Of a stretch of 64,000 bases of DNA, positions 19,992 through 29,839 are shown in pieces. Within the stretch, counting starts at the first letter, position 1, and the number at the start of each line of letters is the position of its first letter. Source of the DNA: Anomaloglossus baeobatrachus (lineage: Eukaryota > Chordata > Amphibia > Anura > Aromobatidae); assembly GCF_048569485.1 (NCBI RefSeq), contig NC_134357.1, positions 474,356,187 to 474,420,186 of the forward strand, read 5' to 3'. Under the pieces are notes generated by a model that saw nothing but the letters and a program-made list of their open reading frames with translations, was not told the DNA's origin and ran no database searches. A program made the translations under genes and the position numbers.

Positions 19992-21578
19992 CAGTGCCTA
20001 CAAGTAGTATTCAACCCCCTGCAGATTTAGCAGGTTTACACATTCGAAATTAACTTGGCATTGTGACATTTCGACTGTAGATCAGCCTGGAAGTGTGAAA
20101 TGCACTGCAGCAAAGAAGAATGTTATTTCTTCTTTTTTTTTTTTTTTAAATTGTGAAAAGTTTATTCAGAGGGTCATTTATTATTCAACCCCTCAATCCA
20201 CCAGAATTCTGTTTGGTTCCCCTAAAGTATTAAGTTGTATTTCAGGCACAAAGAACAATGAGCTTCACATGTTTGAATTAATTATCTCTTTTTCCACCCT
20301 TTTCTGACTAATTAAGACCCTCCCCAAACTTGTGAACAGCACTCATACTTGGTCAACATGGGAAAGACAAAGGAGCATTCCAAGGCCATCAGAGACAAGA
20401 TCGTGGAGGGTCACAAGGCTGGCAAGGGGTACAAAACCCTTTCCAAGGAGTTGGGCCTACCTGTCTCCACTGTTGGGAGCATCATCCGGAAGTGGAAGGC
20501 TTATGGAACTACTGTTAGCCTTCCACGGCCTGGACAGCCTTTGAAAGTTTCCACCCGTGCCGAGGCCAGGCTTGTCCGAAGAGTCAAGGCTAACCCAAGG
20601 ACAACAAGGAACGAGCTCCGGGAAGATCTCACGGCAGTGGGGACATTGGTTTCAGTCAATACCATAAGTAACGTACTCCACCGCAATGGTCTCCGTTCCA
20701 GACGAGCCCGTAAGGTACCTTTACTTTCAAAGCGTCATGTCAAGGCTCGTCTACAGTTTGCTCATGATCACTTGGAGGACTCTGAGACAGACTGGTTCAA
20801 GGTTCTCTGGTCTGATGAAACCAAGATCAAGATCTTTGGTGCCAACCACAGACGTGACGTTTGGAGACTGGATGGCACTGCATACGACCCCAAGAATACC
20901 ATTCCTACAGTCAAGCATGGTGGTGGCAGCATCATGCTGTCGGGCTGTTTCTCAGCCAAGGGGCCTGGCCATCTGGTCCGCATCCATGGGAAGATGGATA
21001 GCACGGCCTACCTGGAAATTTTGGCCAAGAACCTCCGCTCCTTCATCAAGGATCTTAAGATGGGTCGTCATTTCATCTTCCAACAAGACAACGACCCAAA
21101 GCACACAGCCAAGAAAACCAAGGCCTGGTTCAAGAGGGAAAAAATAAAGGTGTTGCAGTGGCCTAGTCAGTCTCCTGACCTTAACCCAATTGAAAACTTG
21201 TGGAAGGAGCTCAAGATTAAAGTCCACATGAGACAACCAAAGAACATAGATAACTTGGAGAAGATCTGCATGGAGGAGTGGGCCAAGATAACTCCAGAGA
21301 CCTGTGCCGGCCTGATCAGGTCTTAGAAAAGACGATTATTAGCTGTAATTACAAACAAGGGTTATTCCACAAAATATTAAACCTAGGGGTTGAATAATAA
21401 TTGACCCACACTTTTAAGTTGAAAATTTATTAAAATTTAACTGAGCAACATAACTTGTTGGTTTGTAAGATTTATGCATCTGTTAATAAATCCTGCTCTT
21501 GTTTGAAGGCTCTAACTTATTTGCATCTTATCAAACCTGCTAAATCTGCAGGGGGTTGAAGACTACTTGTAGGCACTG
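19992..21578 (+). mobile_element. Tc1-like transposon, family T3
   Basis: Inverted ends are CAGTGCCTACAAGTAGT and its complement, with TA at 19990-19991 and 21579-21580. The terminal repeats are at least about 45 bp long, with GCAGATTTAGCAGGTTTA inside. Size 1587 bp. Its right TA touches the first base of the PLE2 pLTR. Confidence 0.95.
20358..21326 (+). pseudogene. Tc1-like transposase, early stop near the C-terminus
   Basis: The frame from ATG 20358 (MGKTKEHSKAIRDKIVEG) is open to a TAG at 21324-21326. The ATG three codons upstream is less likely because MGKTKEHS is the family start. Catalytic residues are all present: [15 protein letters not shown] and NPIENLW. After the TAG the same frame would add KRRLLAVITNKGYSTKY, the usual Tc1 tail, so the stop removes about 18 residues. 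The chain is otherwise complete, and loss of the tail may or may not abolish activity. Confidence 0.88.
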
Positions 21579-21579
21579 T

Positions 21580-22325
21580 ATGTATTTACCATCTAAACCT
21601 CAAGTGCCGCCCGGCGGTCTCAGTGCGAGCGCGCTGACAACGGTAATTGTCCTCGCGTGACTGCCGCTGTCTGTACGTCTCGCGCTTGCGCGGGAGCCAT
21701 GGTCACGCGTCCACGCTCCCGCGCATGCGCGACTGTGACGTGACGGCCGATGTCTTGCGGGATTTGGCCGGTGCGTCATCGCGGGCGCCATTTCCGGGAC
21801 TCCCGATAGGCCTGGAGCACGGCACACTTGTATTTAAACCTGGTATACTGGGGACGCATTTAGGAATCCTTCCCCTGATGAAGATTTTGGTTACTACAGA
21901 AATATATCGAAACGTACGTAGGGTGTTTTCCTTTGGTTTCCTGCTGTGACCGGCCATGGATTTTGCTTTCCTCATACGGGTGCTGTGCACTAATACTCTA
22001 TACTGTATGTACTATGCCTAAATCCTTGGTGCCATGGGCTTCTGTTTAAATATAATGTGATCACTTGATTGAGATTGACTTGTACGTGATAGCCCATTGA
22101 CACTGGGTTTTTGGATATGCTGTTGCCAATGTCCGGTCCAGATATATTTTAAGTGTTTTTAAGATGTCCACTTTTTCTTTAAAAAAATCTGTCACCTTTT
22201 GCACTTTAAAAACTCTCATTCTCTTGCTTTATTATGCTATTGAGTTTGTGCTATAAGTGGAGAGTTGGTGGTGCCCATACCCACTATAACCAGTTTACGG
22301 TGTTACGGAGCATAGTATTTACTTA
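21580..22325 (+). repeat. PLE2 left pLTR
   Basis: Direct repeat of 27553-28290 from TGTATTTACCATCTAAACC to TAGTATTTACTTA. It holds a GC-rich promoter-like part (21605-21790), TGTATTTAAACC (about 21828) as a TATA-like element, the hammerhead-like motif (21872-21923) and then an AT-rich part. The repeat ends just before a pyrimidine tract and CAG at 22345. Confidence 0.85.
21872..21923 (+). ncRNA. Hammerhead ribozyme-like motif, PLE2 left pLTR
   Basis: The consensus core boxes are both present: CTGATGA at 21875-21881 and GAAAC at 21909-21913, followed by GTAC and GTA before the expected cut. Stem I is short, CCC (21872-21874) with GGG (21921-21923). The 27 bases between the boxes pair poorly, with GAT/ATC at the base only, so stem II is weak. 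It sits at the same place as the motif in PLE1. Confidence 0.5.
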
Positions 22326-22362
22326 TGTTCTTCTGTTTATTACAGATAGCTCCTTTCCAAGG

Positions 22363-25300
22363 ATGAATTTCAGAGCCAGAGATAGTAACTGGCAAATACA
22401 AATTGATGATGTAATGAAGACTGGAGGTGGTTTAGGTGATGGGAGTGTTGGCACCGAATCCAATGAGACCATGATAACTAAATATAAGGAATTGTTAAAA
22501 AAAAGGACAAAGCTATGGTGGAACAAGGCATTCCTGGGCAAATACCTAGAGAAGGACCTAGTACCACGTGGGTTATGTATACAGGTGTTCCCGTCCTTCA
22601 CCCTTGATGAGATTTTTAAAAATAAGTGGGACGAGCTTGCCCAAAACTGCTCCCGGGGCTTTCTGGCCCTGTTATGGGACCATAATTCATCCTCTCTGAC
22701 CTCTATTGAGGCAGAATTAGAGTCTCTGGAAAAAAATCTTACTGAGGCTTGTACACCTGGTGTCATGACTCGTTTTAGATCTGAAGTTGATCAGGAATTA
22801 GAAAAGTGGGAAAAAGAGATCAAGGCCTATAAATTAAAAAAACTGAATAGAGACATATTTTACTATTCCACACGGAAAGCGTACAGATGGAGAACAGATA
22901 AAGGGAGAGGACGTATGGGTGGCTATTCAAACAACAAAAATCAGCGTTCAAGATCTTCATCCATGGTGTCACAGACCGCAGGTGACGGGTCCTCCTCTGA
23001 GGCGTCGGTGAGCTCCAGCATGGTTGCCGAGACGGTTGGCGCACGTGTGAAACAGAGGACTCGCGCACCAATATCATATGCGAAGAACAAGCGCCAGGGA
23101 AACAAGCTACAGGTAACTAATTTGTCTGCTCGGGTGGTCACCGATGCTCAGGTGGAGGTTCTGTCGCGTGGTCTTACGTTCTCTCCCTCTAACTCTTTTC
23201 ACCTATTCACGGCCTTGAAGGATATTAACCTCTTTTCCCGCAAACTAATCCTGAAAAAACTTTTTTACAAGCGCAATACAACGACAGACAACCAGGTGGA
23301 GAGAGAGGCCATCCAGAATTTGGAGGATTTGCTCCAGGAGCAGGATATACCATCTACAGGTATGTTCCCCAACTCACTTATGCCTAAATCAACAAAATTC
23401 CCCCCCTAATCTTTAAGTCCAGCGGTAGACATCTTCACTAAGATGGTCAGTGATGATTTCAAACATATTTCAACCAGACGCAGACATGATAATTTAACTC
23501 ATAGACAGAGATCAGCTCTGGTTGAATTGGAGAACTTGAAAGATATTGTGATCAAACCCGCGGACAAGGGGGGGAATATTGTCAAATTGTCCACTGACAA
23601 ATATTATTCTATGTTTGCTTTGAAAAATTTAATAAAATAATCAGTTATAAAAAAAAATAAAAATTGTCCACTGACAAATATGAACGGGAAGTATTAAGAC
23701 AACTGAGGGACAAGGTGACATATAAGAGACTTTCCCAGTCCCCTGGTTGCATTTTCTGGTGAACTCACCGCCATCCTAAAAAAGGCTCTCGAGAAGGGTC
23801 TTATTGATAAAAAAATGTTTGATGGGTTATGAAGGAAAAATCCCAAAGTACCCACACTTTAAACATTACCCAAAATCCACAAGGATGCCGTGAATCCGCC
23901 CGGACGTCCAATTGTGTCCGGCATAGGAGGTTTGTGTGAGGCAGTGTGTAAATTTATAGACCATCAATTGAAACCTTTAGTAGAAACGCTGCCCTCCTAT
24001 GTCCGTGACACCACGGAGGTCTTGCGGAGGATTGACGGCATCTTTGTGGAGGATGATATGATCCTGGTAACAGCAGACATCGAGTGCCTGTATTTCCCAC
24101 GAAGATGGGATCCGGGCAGTCCAATTCTTCCTCGAGGTTTCCGGTTGTGATGGCGAGTTGGGCGAACTGGTTGTCGAGCTGCTCCGTTTTACCCTGTCGC
24201 ACAACTTCTTCGTTTTCAAAGATATTTTCTACCTGCAGCAGCGTGGCACTGCCATGGGCGCGGCTTGTGCGTCTTCGTACGCCGGCCTCTTCCTGGGATA
24301 CTGGGAGAGGCTGGTGTTTGGTGACGGGGCTTCAGAGCTTTGCGCCCATGTGCAGTGCTGGCTGCGCTATATAGATGACATGTTCTTTGTGTGGCAGGGT
24401 CCCTCTGAGCAGCTCGAGCAGTTTATGAGGCACTTAAATACCAACAGTTTGAATATTAAACATACCCATAAGAGCAGTAGATGCAGGATCGATTTCCTAG
24501 ATATATTGATCACTGTGGACGACAGGGGATCGGTCCAGACGGACGTCTTCCGTAAGGAGACGTCTGTGAATGCACTACTGCATGCCTCATACGCCCATAA
24601 CCCTTCAACAACCCGCGCCATCCCAGCCGGACAATACTTGAGGATGAGGCGGATATGCTCATCCAATATAAGCTTTGAGGCACAGTCAGCAGATCTTAGG
24701 GACCGTTTCCGCGACAGAGGATACAGTGGTAGGAGTATTAAGGCAGGTTACAATCGAGCCAAAAAGATCCCACGGTTACAACTGCCCCTAAAAAAACAGG
24801 ACAAACAAGAATGTGCGGTGAGGTTCATTGGAACCTACAATCAGGAGTGGGAAACAATGCGACGGATTATGACAAAACATTGGCCAGTACTATTGACGGA
24901 CCCAGTACTGGCAGAAGTATTAACTTCTAATCCATTAAGGACCTCGAGGAGGGCCAGAAATCTTAAAGATATTTTGGTTCAAAGCCATTACATCCCTCCA
25001 AGGACCAATCCGTTTGGTTCTCGGGGCCCTTTACATGGTTGTTATCCCTGCGGTCACTGCCTGGCGTGCAGCAGTCGTTCGCAGTACGAACTTTCATTCA
25101 TCTGACGGACAAAGAGACTTAGACGATACATCACATGTAGTACCACACATGTGGTGTATTTTGCTACATGTCCGTGCCCCCTGACCTACGTGGGCCTCAC
25201 TTCACGTGAGTTCCGCGTGAGGGTCAGGGAGCACGTAAGGGACATTGCTGCTGCCAGGTCGGAGATTGACCTCACATTGCTTAAAACACTGCCCAGGCAC

Positions 25301-25489
25301 TTTAGATCTCACCACTCCTGTGACCCCTCGAAATTAAAGATTTGGAGCATTGATGCCATAGAGGGTGGGATCAGGGGTGGTGACCTCAAAAAGCGCCTGG
25401 CGCAGTGCGAGAAAAAATGGATTGTAACCTTGGACACTCTGGTCCCCCGAAGTCTCAATGAATCCGTCAGCTATTCCCCATTTTTGTGA
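22363..25489 (+). pseudogene. PLE2 polyprotein remnant
   Basis: Starts at ATG 22363 (MNFRARDSNW), with the same long N-terminal region as PLE1 up to 23409. RT blocks follow in pieces: NPPGRPIVSGIGG (from 23893), GTAMGAACASSYAGLFLG (near 24245) and the catalytic YIDD at 24368. The cysteine linker CYPCGHCLAC comes near 25040. The GIY-YIG part runs from 25151 to 25489, with VYFATCP and YVGLTSREF. About five breaks interrupt the frame, including a short local duplication near 23580-23670. It is dead but still aligns along its whole length with PLE1, from which it differs widely in base sequence; they are different subfamilies. Confidence 0.85.
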
Positions 25490-25849
25490 TACTCCCTCTT
25501 TGGTAGCACATTTGGGACTGTGGAGTAAAAACCTTTTTATAGAAAAACCCTCCTATGACTTACACTATAATGTATGTTAGATGTTGGAGATGGTTATATT
25601 AATAGCTCTAAATGTCCTTGGGCCTCTTTTAAATTTCATGGTGCCATCTCACTCCTTTCACCTACATCTTTTATGCTTTTATTCATTTTAGAATACCTGC
25701 ATGCCCCCAGTTTAATACCAGGTTTTGTATTCACAGGCTAATAAAATAATGCACATCTATATGACGGTCTGATGAGTGATATAAGGAGGAATAAAGACAC
25801 AAGGATATACTGATACAATATGGGAAAGAATGCAGCTTCCTCCGTTATA
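25490..25849 (+). other. PLE2 3' non-coding region
   Basis: About 360 bases after the polyprotein stop, with no frame or structure that I can name. Ends at the TA target of the nested Tc1. Confidence 0.5.
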
Positions 25850-27498
25850 CAGTCAGGGCCAGAAATATTTGGAGAGTGACACAAGTTTTGTTATTTTAGC
25901 TGTTTACAAAAACATGTTCAGAAATACAATTATATATATAATATGGGCTGAAAGTGCACACTCCCAGCTGCAATATGAGTTTTCACATCCAAATCGGAGA
26001 AAGGGTTTAGGAATCATAGCTCTGTAATGCATAGCCTCCTCTTTTTCAAGGGACCAAAAGTAATTGGACAAGGGACTCTAAGGGCTGCAATTAACTCTGA
26101 AGGCGTCTCCCTCGTTAACCTGTAATCAATGAAGTAGTTAAAAGGTCTGGGGTTGATTACAGGTGTGTGGTTTTGCATTTGGAAGCTGTTGCTGTGACCA
26201 GACAACATGCGGTCTAAAGAACTCTCAATTGAGGTGAAGCAGAACATCCTGAGGCTGAAAAAAAAGAAAAATCTATCAGAGAGATAGCAGACATGCTTGG
26301 AGTAGCAAAATCAACAGTCGGGTACATTCTGAGAAAAAAGGAATTGACTGGTGAGCTTGGGAACTCAAAAAGGCCTGGGCGTCCACGGATGACAACAGTG
26401 GTGGATGATCGCCGCATACTTTCTTTGGTGAAGAAGAACCCGTTCACAACATCAACTGAAGTCCAGAACACTCTCAGTGAAGTAGGTGTATCTGTCTCTA
26501 AGTCAACAGTAAAGAGAAGACTCCATGAAAGTAAATACAAAGGGTTCACATCTAGATGCAAACCATTCATCAATTCCAAAAATAGACAGGCCAGAGTTAA
26601 ATTTGATGAAAAACACCTCATGAAGCCAGCTCAGTTCTAGAAAAGTATTCTATGGACAGATGAGACAAAGATCAACCTGTACCAGAATGATGGGAAGAAA
26701 AAAGTTTGGAGAAGAAAGGGAACGGCACATGATCCAAGGCACACCACATCCTCTGTAAAACATGGTGGAGGCAACGTGATGGCATGGGCATGCATGGCTT
26801 TCAATGGCACTGGGTCACTTGTGTTTATTGATGACATAACAGCAGACAAGAGTAGCCGGATGAATTCTGAACTGTACCGGGATATACTTTCAGCCCAGAT
26901 TCAGCCAAATGCCGCAAAGTTGTTCGGACGGCGCTTCATAGTACAGATGGACAATGACCGCAAGCATACAGCCAAAGCTACCCAGGAGTTCATGAGTGCA
27001 AAAAAGTGGAACATTCTGCAATGGCCAAGTCAATCACCAGATCTTAACCCAATTGAGCATGCATTTCACTTGCTCAAATCCAGACTTAAGACGGAAAGAC
27101 CCACAAACAAGCAAGACCTGAAGGCTGCGGCTGTAAAGGCCTGGCAAAGCATTAAGAAGGAGGAAACCCAGCGTTTGGTGATGTCCATGGGTTCTAGACT
27201 TAAGGCAGTGATTGCCTCCAAAGGATTCGCAACAAAATATTGAAAATAAAAATATTTTGTTTGGGTTTGGTTTATTTGTCCAATTACTTTTGACCTCCTA
27301 AAATGTGGAGTGTTTGTAAAGAAATGTGTACAATTCCTACAATTTCTATCAGATATTTTTGTTCAAACCTTCAAATTAAACGTTACAATCTGCACTTGAA
27401 TTCTGTTGTAGAGATTTCATTTCAAATCCAATGTGGTGGCATGCAGAGCCCAACTCGCGAAAATTGTGTCACTGTCCAAATATTTGTGGACCTAACTG
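25850..27498 (+). mobile_element. Tc1-like transposon, family T1 copy 2 (broken)
   Basis: Ends CAGTCAGGGCCAGAAATATT and AATATTTGTGGACCTAACTG, flanked by TA at 25848-25849 and 27499-27500. It is very close to copy 1 but has the CAGTCAGGGCC variant at its left end, shared with copy 3 at 34869. Confidence 0.95.
26207..27243 (+). pseudogene. Tc1-like transposase, frameshift and stop
   Basis: Collinear with the intact 345-residue transposase at 14685. One base is missing in the A-rich lysine codons near 26265, shifting the frame. A TAG at 26638-26640 replaces the tryptophan of QFWKSILW. The same TAG occurs in copy 3. The catalytic WTDETK and NPIEHAF codons remain, but the middle motif reads MDNDRKHT rather than MDNDPKHT. 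Confidence 0.9.
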
Positions 27499-27552
27499 TA
27501 TATATGCGATATCTTGTAATATGATGTGACATGTATACTGTAATATACAATT

Positions 27553-28290
27553 ATGTATTTACCATCTAAACCTCCAGTGCCGCCCGGCGGTCTCAGTGCG
27601 AGCGCGCTGACTTCGGTACTTATCCTCGCGCGACTGCCGCTGTCTGTACGTCTCGCGCATGCGCGGGAGCCATGGTGACGCGTCCACGCTCCGGCGCATG
27701 CGCAACTGTGACGTGACGGCCGATGTCTCGCGGGATTTGGCCGGTGCGTCATCGCGGGCGCCATTTGCGGGACTCCCGATAGGCCTGGAGCTCGGCACAC
27801 TTGTATTTAAACCTGGTATACTGGGGACGCATTTAGGAATCTTTCCCCTGATGAAGATTTTGGTTACTAAAGAAATATATCGAAACGTACGTAGGGCGTT
27901 TTCCTTTGGTTTCCTGCTGTGACCGGCCATGGATTTTGCATTCCTCATACGGGTGCTGTGCACTAATACTCTATACTGTATGTACTATGCCTAAATCCTT
28001 AGTGCCATGGGCTTCTGTTTAAATAAAATGTGATTACTTGATTGAGATTGACTTGTACGTGATAGCCCATTGACACTGGGTTTTTGAATATGCTGTTGCC
28101 AATGTCCGGTCCAGATATATTTTAAGCTGTCCACTTTATGTCTTTAATAAAATCTGTCACCTTTTGCACTTTAAAAACTCTCATTCTCTTGCTTTATTAT
28201 GCTATTGAGTTTGTGCTATAAGTGGGGAGTTGGTGGTGCCCATACCCACTATCACCAGTTTACGGAGTTACGGAGCATAGTATTTACTTA
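27553..28290 (+). repeat. PLE2 right pLTR, ending in a U2 gene
   Basis: Direct repeat of 21580-22325 with scattered differences. Carries its own hammerhead-like motif and ends TAGTATTTACTTA at 28290, the same end point as the left pLTR. The next bases are U2 snRNA. Confidence 0.85.
27845..27896 (+). ncRNA. Hammerhead ribozyme-like motif, PLE2 right pLTR
   Basis: CTGATGA at 27848-27854 and GAAAC at 27882-27886, then GTAC, GTA and GGG pairing with CCC (27845-27847). Same weak stem II as the left copy. Confidence 0.5.
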
Positions 28291-28291
28291 T

Positions 28292-28329
28292 TGACCTGGT
28301 ATTGCAGTACCTCCAGGACCAGTGCACCC
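28292..28329 (+). pseudogene. U2 snRNA gene, 3' end only (remnant 1)
   Basis: GACCTGGTATTGCAGTACCT and then CCAGGACCAGTGCACCC match the last 35-40 nucleotides of vertebrate U2 snRNA (3' stem-loop IV region). The upstream 150 nucleotides are replaced by PLE2. It is the first of three U2 remnants in head-to-tail order. Confidence 0.85.
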
Positions 28330-28341
28330 GTTCTTAACCCA

Positions 28342-28356
28342 GTTTCCAAAAGCAGA
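28342..28356 (+). terminator. snRNA 3' box
   Basis: GTTTCCAAAAGCAGA fits the snRNA 3' box consensus GTTTN(0-3)AAARNNAGA and lies 13 bases after the U2 3' end, the expected spacing. The 3' box directs Integrator-dependent 3' end formation of Pol II snRNAs (established knowledge). Confidence 0.8.
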
Positions 28357-29653
28357 ACTCAATTCACCTGATTAAAATGAGCCCGATTAATGAATTGAAA
28401 GAAAGCAAACAACTTCATATGCACCTCAATTTGGCCAATTCACTTTTCACACTTTGCCCCTTTTTTATCTTTCACACTTTTTACTTGCTTTATTCAACCA
28501 AAAGCTGCGCCAAATAGCAAACTCATCACCACTCAACTTGACCAACTCTGCTATGTCCCGTGCAGTTTCTTGTTATCTATCTTATCTAGAGCATTTGCAA
28601 TTGAATGGAATAGATCCCTTTTGGACACAGTGGATTCAGCTCCTGCTGCAGTGACTGCGGGTGTTAGAAAATGCAGAATTGGTATCAGGTGCTGTCTATC
28701 AGCTTTCACTCCAATTAAAGTTACTTGTTTATTCCTACCATGCATTGTTTTTCGGTGTTTTCTTTGAGCAATGATGATGTCTTTCCTGATCTGTTGGCTC
28801 CATCTCCTGGAGGAAGAGTTTGCTTGCTCTTGGACTTCCAAAAAGAGAGCTCATGATAGACATTTAGCTTCTTAGCCCAACTGGGGACAGCCATGGGTGA
28901 TCAATGTTTTGCTTCCTGCTGCGAAGCCTGATACCGCAATATAAGTAACGTCTAATACTAAGAATGGGTGGCCTAGGAAAGAATTAGTACTTTCATTAAG
29001 CATACTTAAACGGCTAATTGGGAAAAGACAAACTGTAAAAAGCCCTCTCAGAAAGCCCCTCTCTAACCTTTGTTAGTAAGCTTTTCTGTAGTCTGCCTGT
29101 TGATTTGTTTTCCGTTTGAACAGTGCACAACATGAAGAGACGGAACACTGGCTTGTCACAATGCCACCCGCTGACATCACAATAGCACTGCTGCCTAAAA
29201 AGCCAGTTGCGCAGCAGAAGTTGCTCTTTGGGTGGGATGGTGGGCTAGTGGAAGGAGGGGGCAAGCACTTTTCTTCCCGGGTGGTAGGGGGATAACAGGG
29301 GAAGGGATGCAGGTGGTGGGACGGGTACAGAGGGCTTGGATTGGGGGCTGGGAGGGGAAGGGAAAGATTAGGGTTTGGGGATGGTGGAAGGGCTTTCTAC
29401 GGGTAAGGATGGGAAAGGGTGGCAGTGACGGAAAGTCAGGCAGCCTGTTCTGTTCTGTCCTGTCTGTCTTTATGTATCATGAAAATTGGAAAGACCGCAA
29501 GGGGGAGGGGAGGTGCTCGTGCCCAAAAGGAGGAGTTATTCAGATTCATTGCAGTGGGCGGCGGCTGCAAAACGCACCATTCTTGTTTTTGCTCTGCAAA
29601 ACAGCCTTTTCAAAGGTTGGCTTGGGTGACAAAATGTCTTCTGTAGGCATGGG
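28357..29653 (+). other. U2 tandem-array spacer 1
   Basis: Non-coding spacer between remnant 1 and the next U2 start. Blocks match spacer 2 in the same order: GCTGCGCCAAA near 28504 and 37127, GGGGACAGCCA near 28882 and 37237, GAACACTGGC near 29141 and 37463, CAGTGGGCGGC near 29552 and 37908. This collinearity shows a tandemly repeated U2 unit. A purine-rich stretch lies at about 29225-29430. Confidence 0.8.
29556..29600 (+). promoter_or_regulatory. Candidate U2 distal element (GGGCGG and octamer-like)
   Basis: GGGCGG at 29556-29561, about 170 bases before the U2 start, followed by GCTGCAAAAC and GCTCTGCAAAAC, imperfect octamer-like words. Vertebrate U2 distal elements pair Sp1 sites with an octamer. 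The octamer match is weak, so this is tentative. Confidence 0.4.
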
Positions 29654-29688
29654 TTTGTCTCCCTCTCCCTAAGATGTGGCCGGCATAG
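29654..29688 (+). promoter_or_regulatory. Candidate U2 proximal sequence element
   Basis: The block TTTGTCTCCCTCTCCCTAAG plus GATGTGGCCGGCATAG lies at -72 to -38 from the U2 start. A nearly identical block is at the same distance before the third remnant (38011-38045). Position and conservation fit the PSE bound by SNAPc in Pol II snRNA promoters. Confidence 0.65.
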
Positions 29689-29725
29689 ACCAGGGTGCCA
29701 CCCAAGGCCGATACCAATTCGGGTT

Positions 29726-29753
29726 ATCGCTTCTCGGCCTTTTGGCTAAGATC
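29726..29753 (+). pseudogene. U2 snRNA gene, first 28 nucleotides (remnant 2, 5' part)
   Basis: ATCGCTTCTCGGCCTTTTGG and CTAAGATC exactly match vertebrate U2 nucleotides 1-28. The sequence then changes at once into Keno1. The 3' part of the same gene is at 36847-36985. Confidence 0.93.
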
Positions 29754-29839
29754 CAGTGAGGGAAACCTTGCTGGGTCTGTCCTGTGGGCTTTTACGTGGA
29801 AGGCGACTTCCGACGCTGTGAAGACTGCGATCGTGTGCC

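Larger units (their letters stand above)
21580..28290 (+). mobile_element. PLE2: Penelope-like retroelement with pseudo-LTRs
   Basis: Same architecture as PLE1: left pLTR (21580-22325), polyprotein remnant (22363-25489), 3' region with a nested Tc1 (25850-27498), and right pLTR (27553-28290). The right end joins U2 snRNA sequence at 28291/28292. No matching U2 half or target duplication is seen on the left, where a Tc1 lies against the element. The coding region is broken several times. Confidence 0.8.

Noticed and set aside
25767-25800. CTGATGAG word as another hammerhead
   Set aside because: No GAAAC box or pairing arms lie at a suitable distance.
29226-29672. 146-residue frame before the second U2 gene
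   Set aside because: It covers the purine-rich spacer and runs over the conserved snRNA promoter block; no domain and no counterpart in spacer 2.
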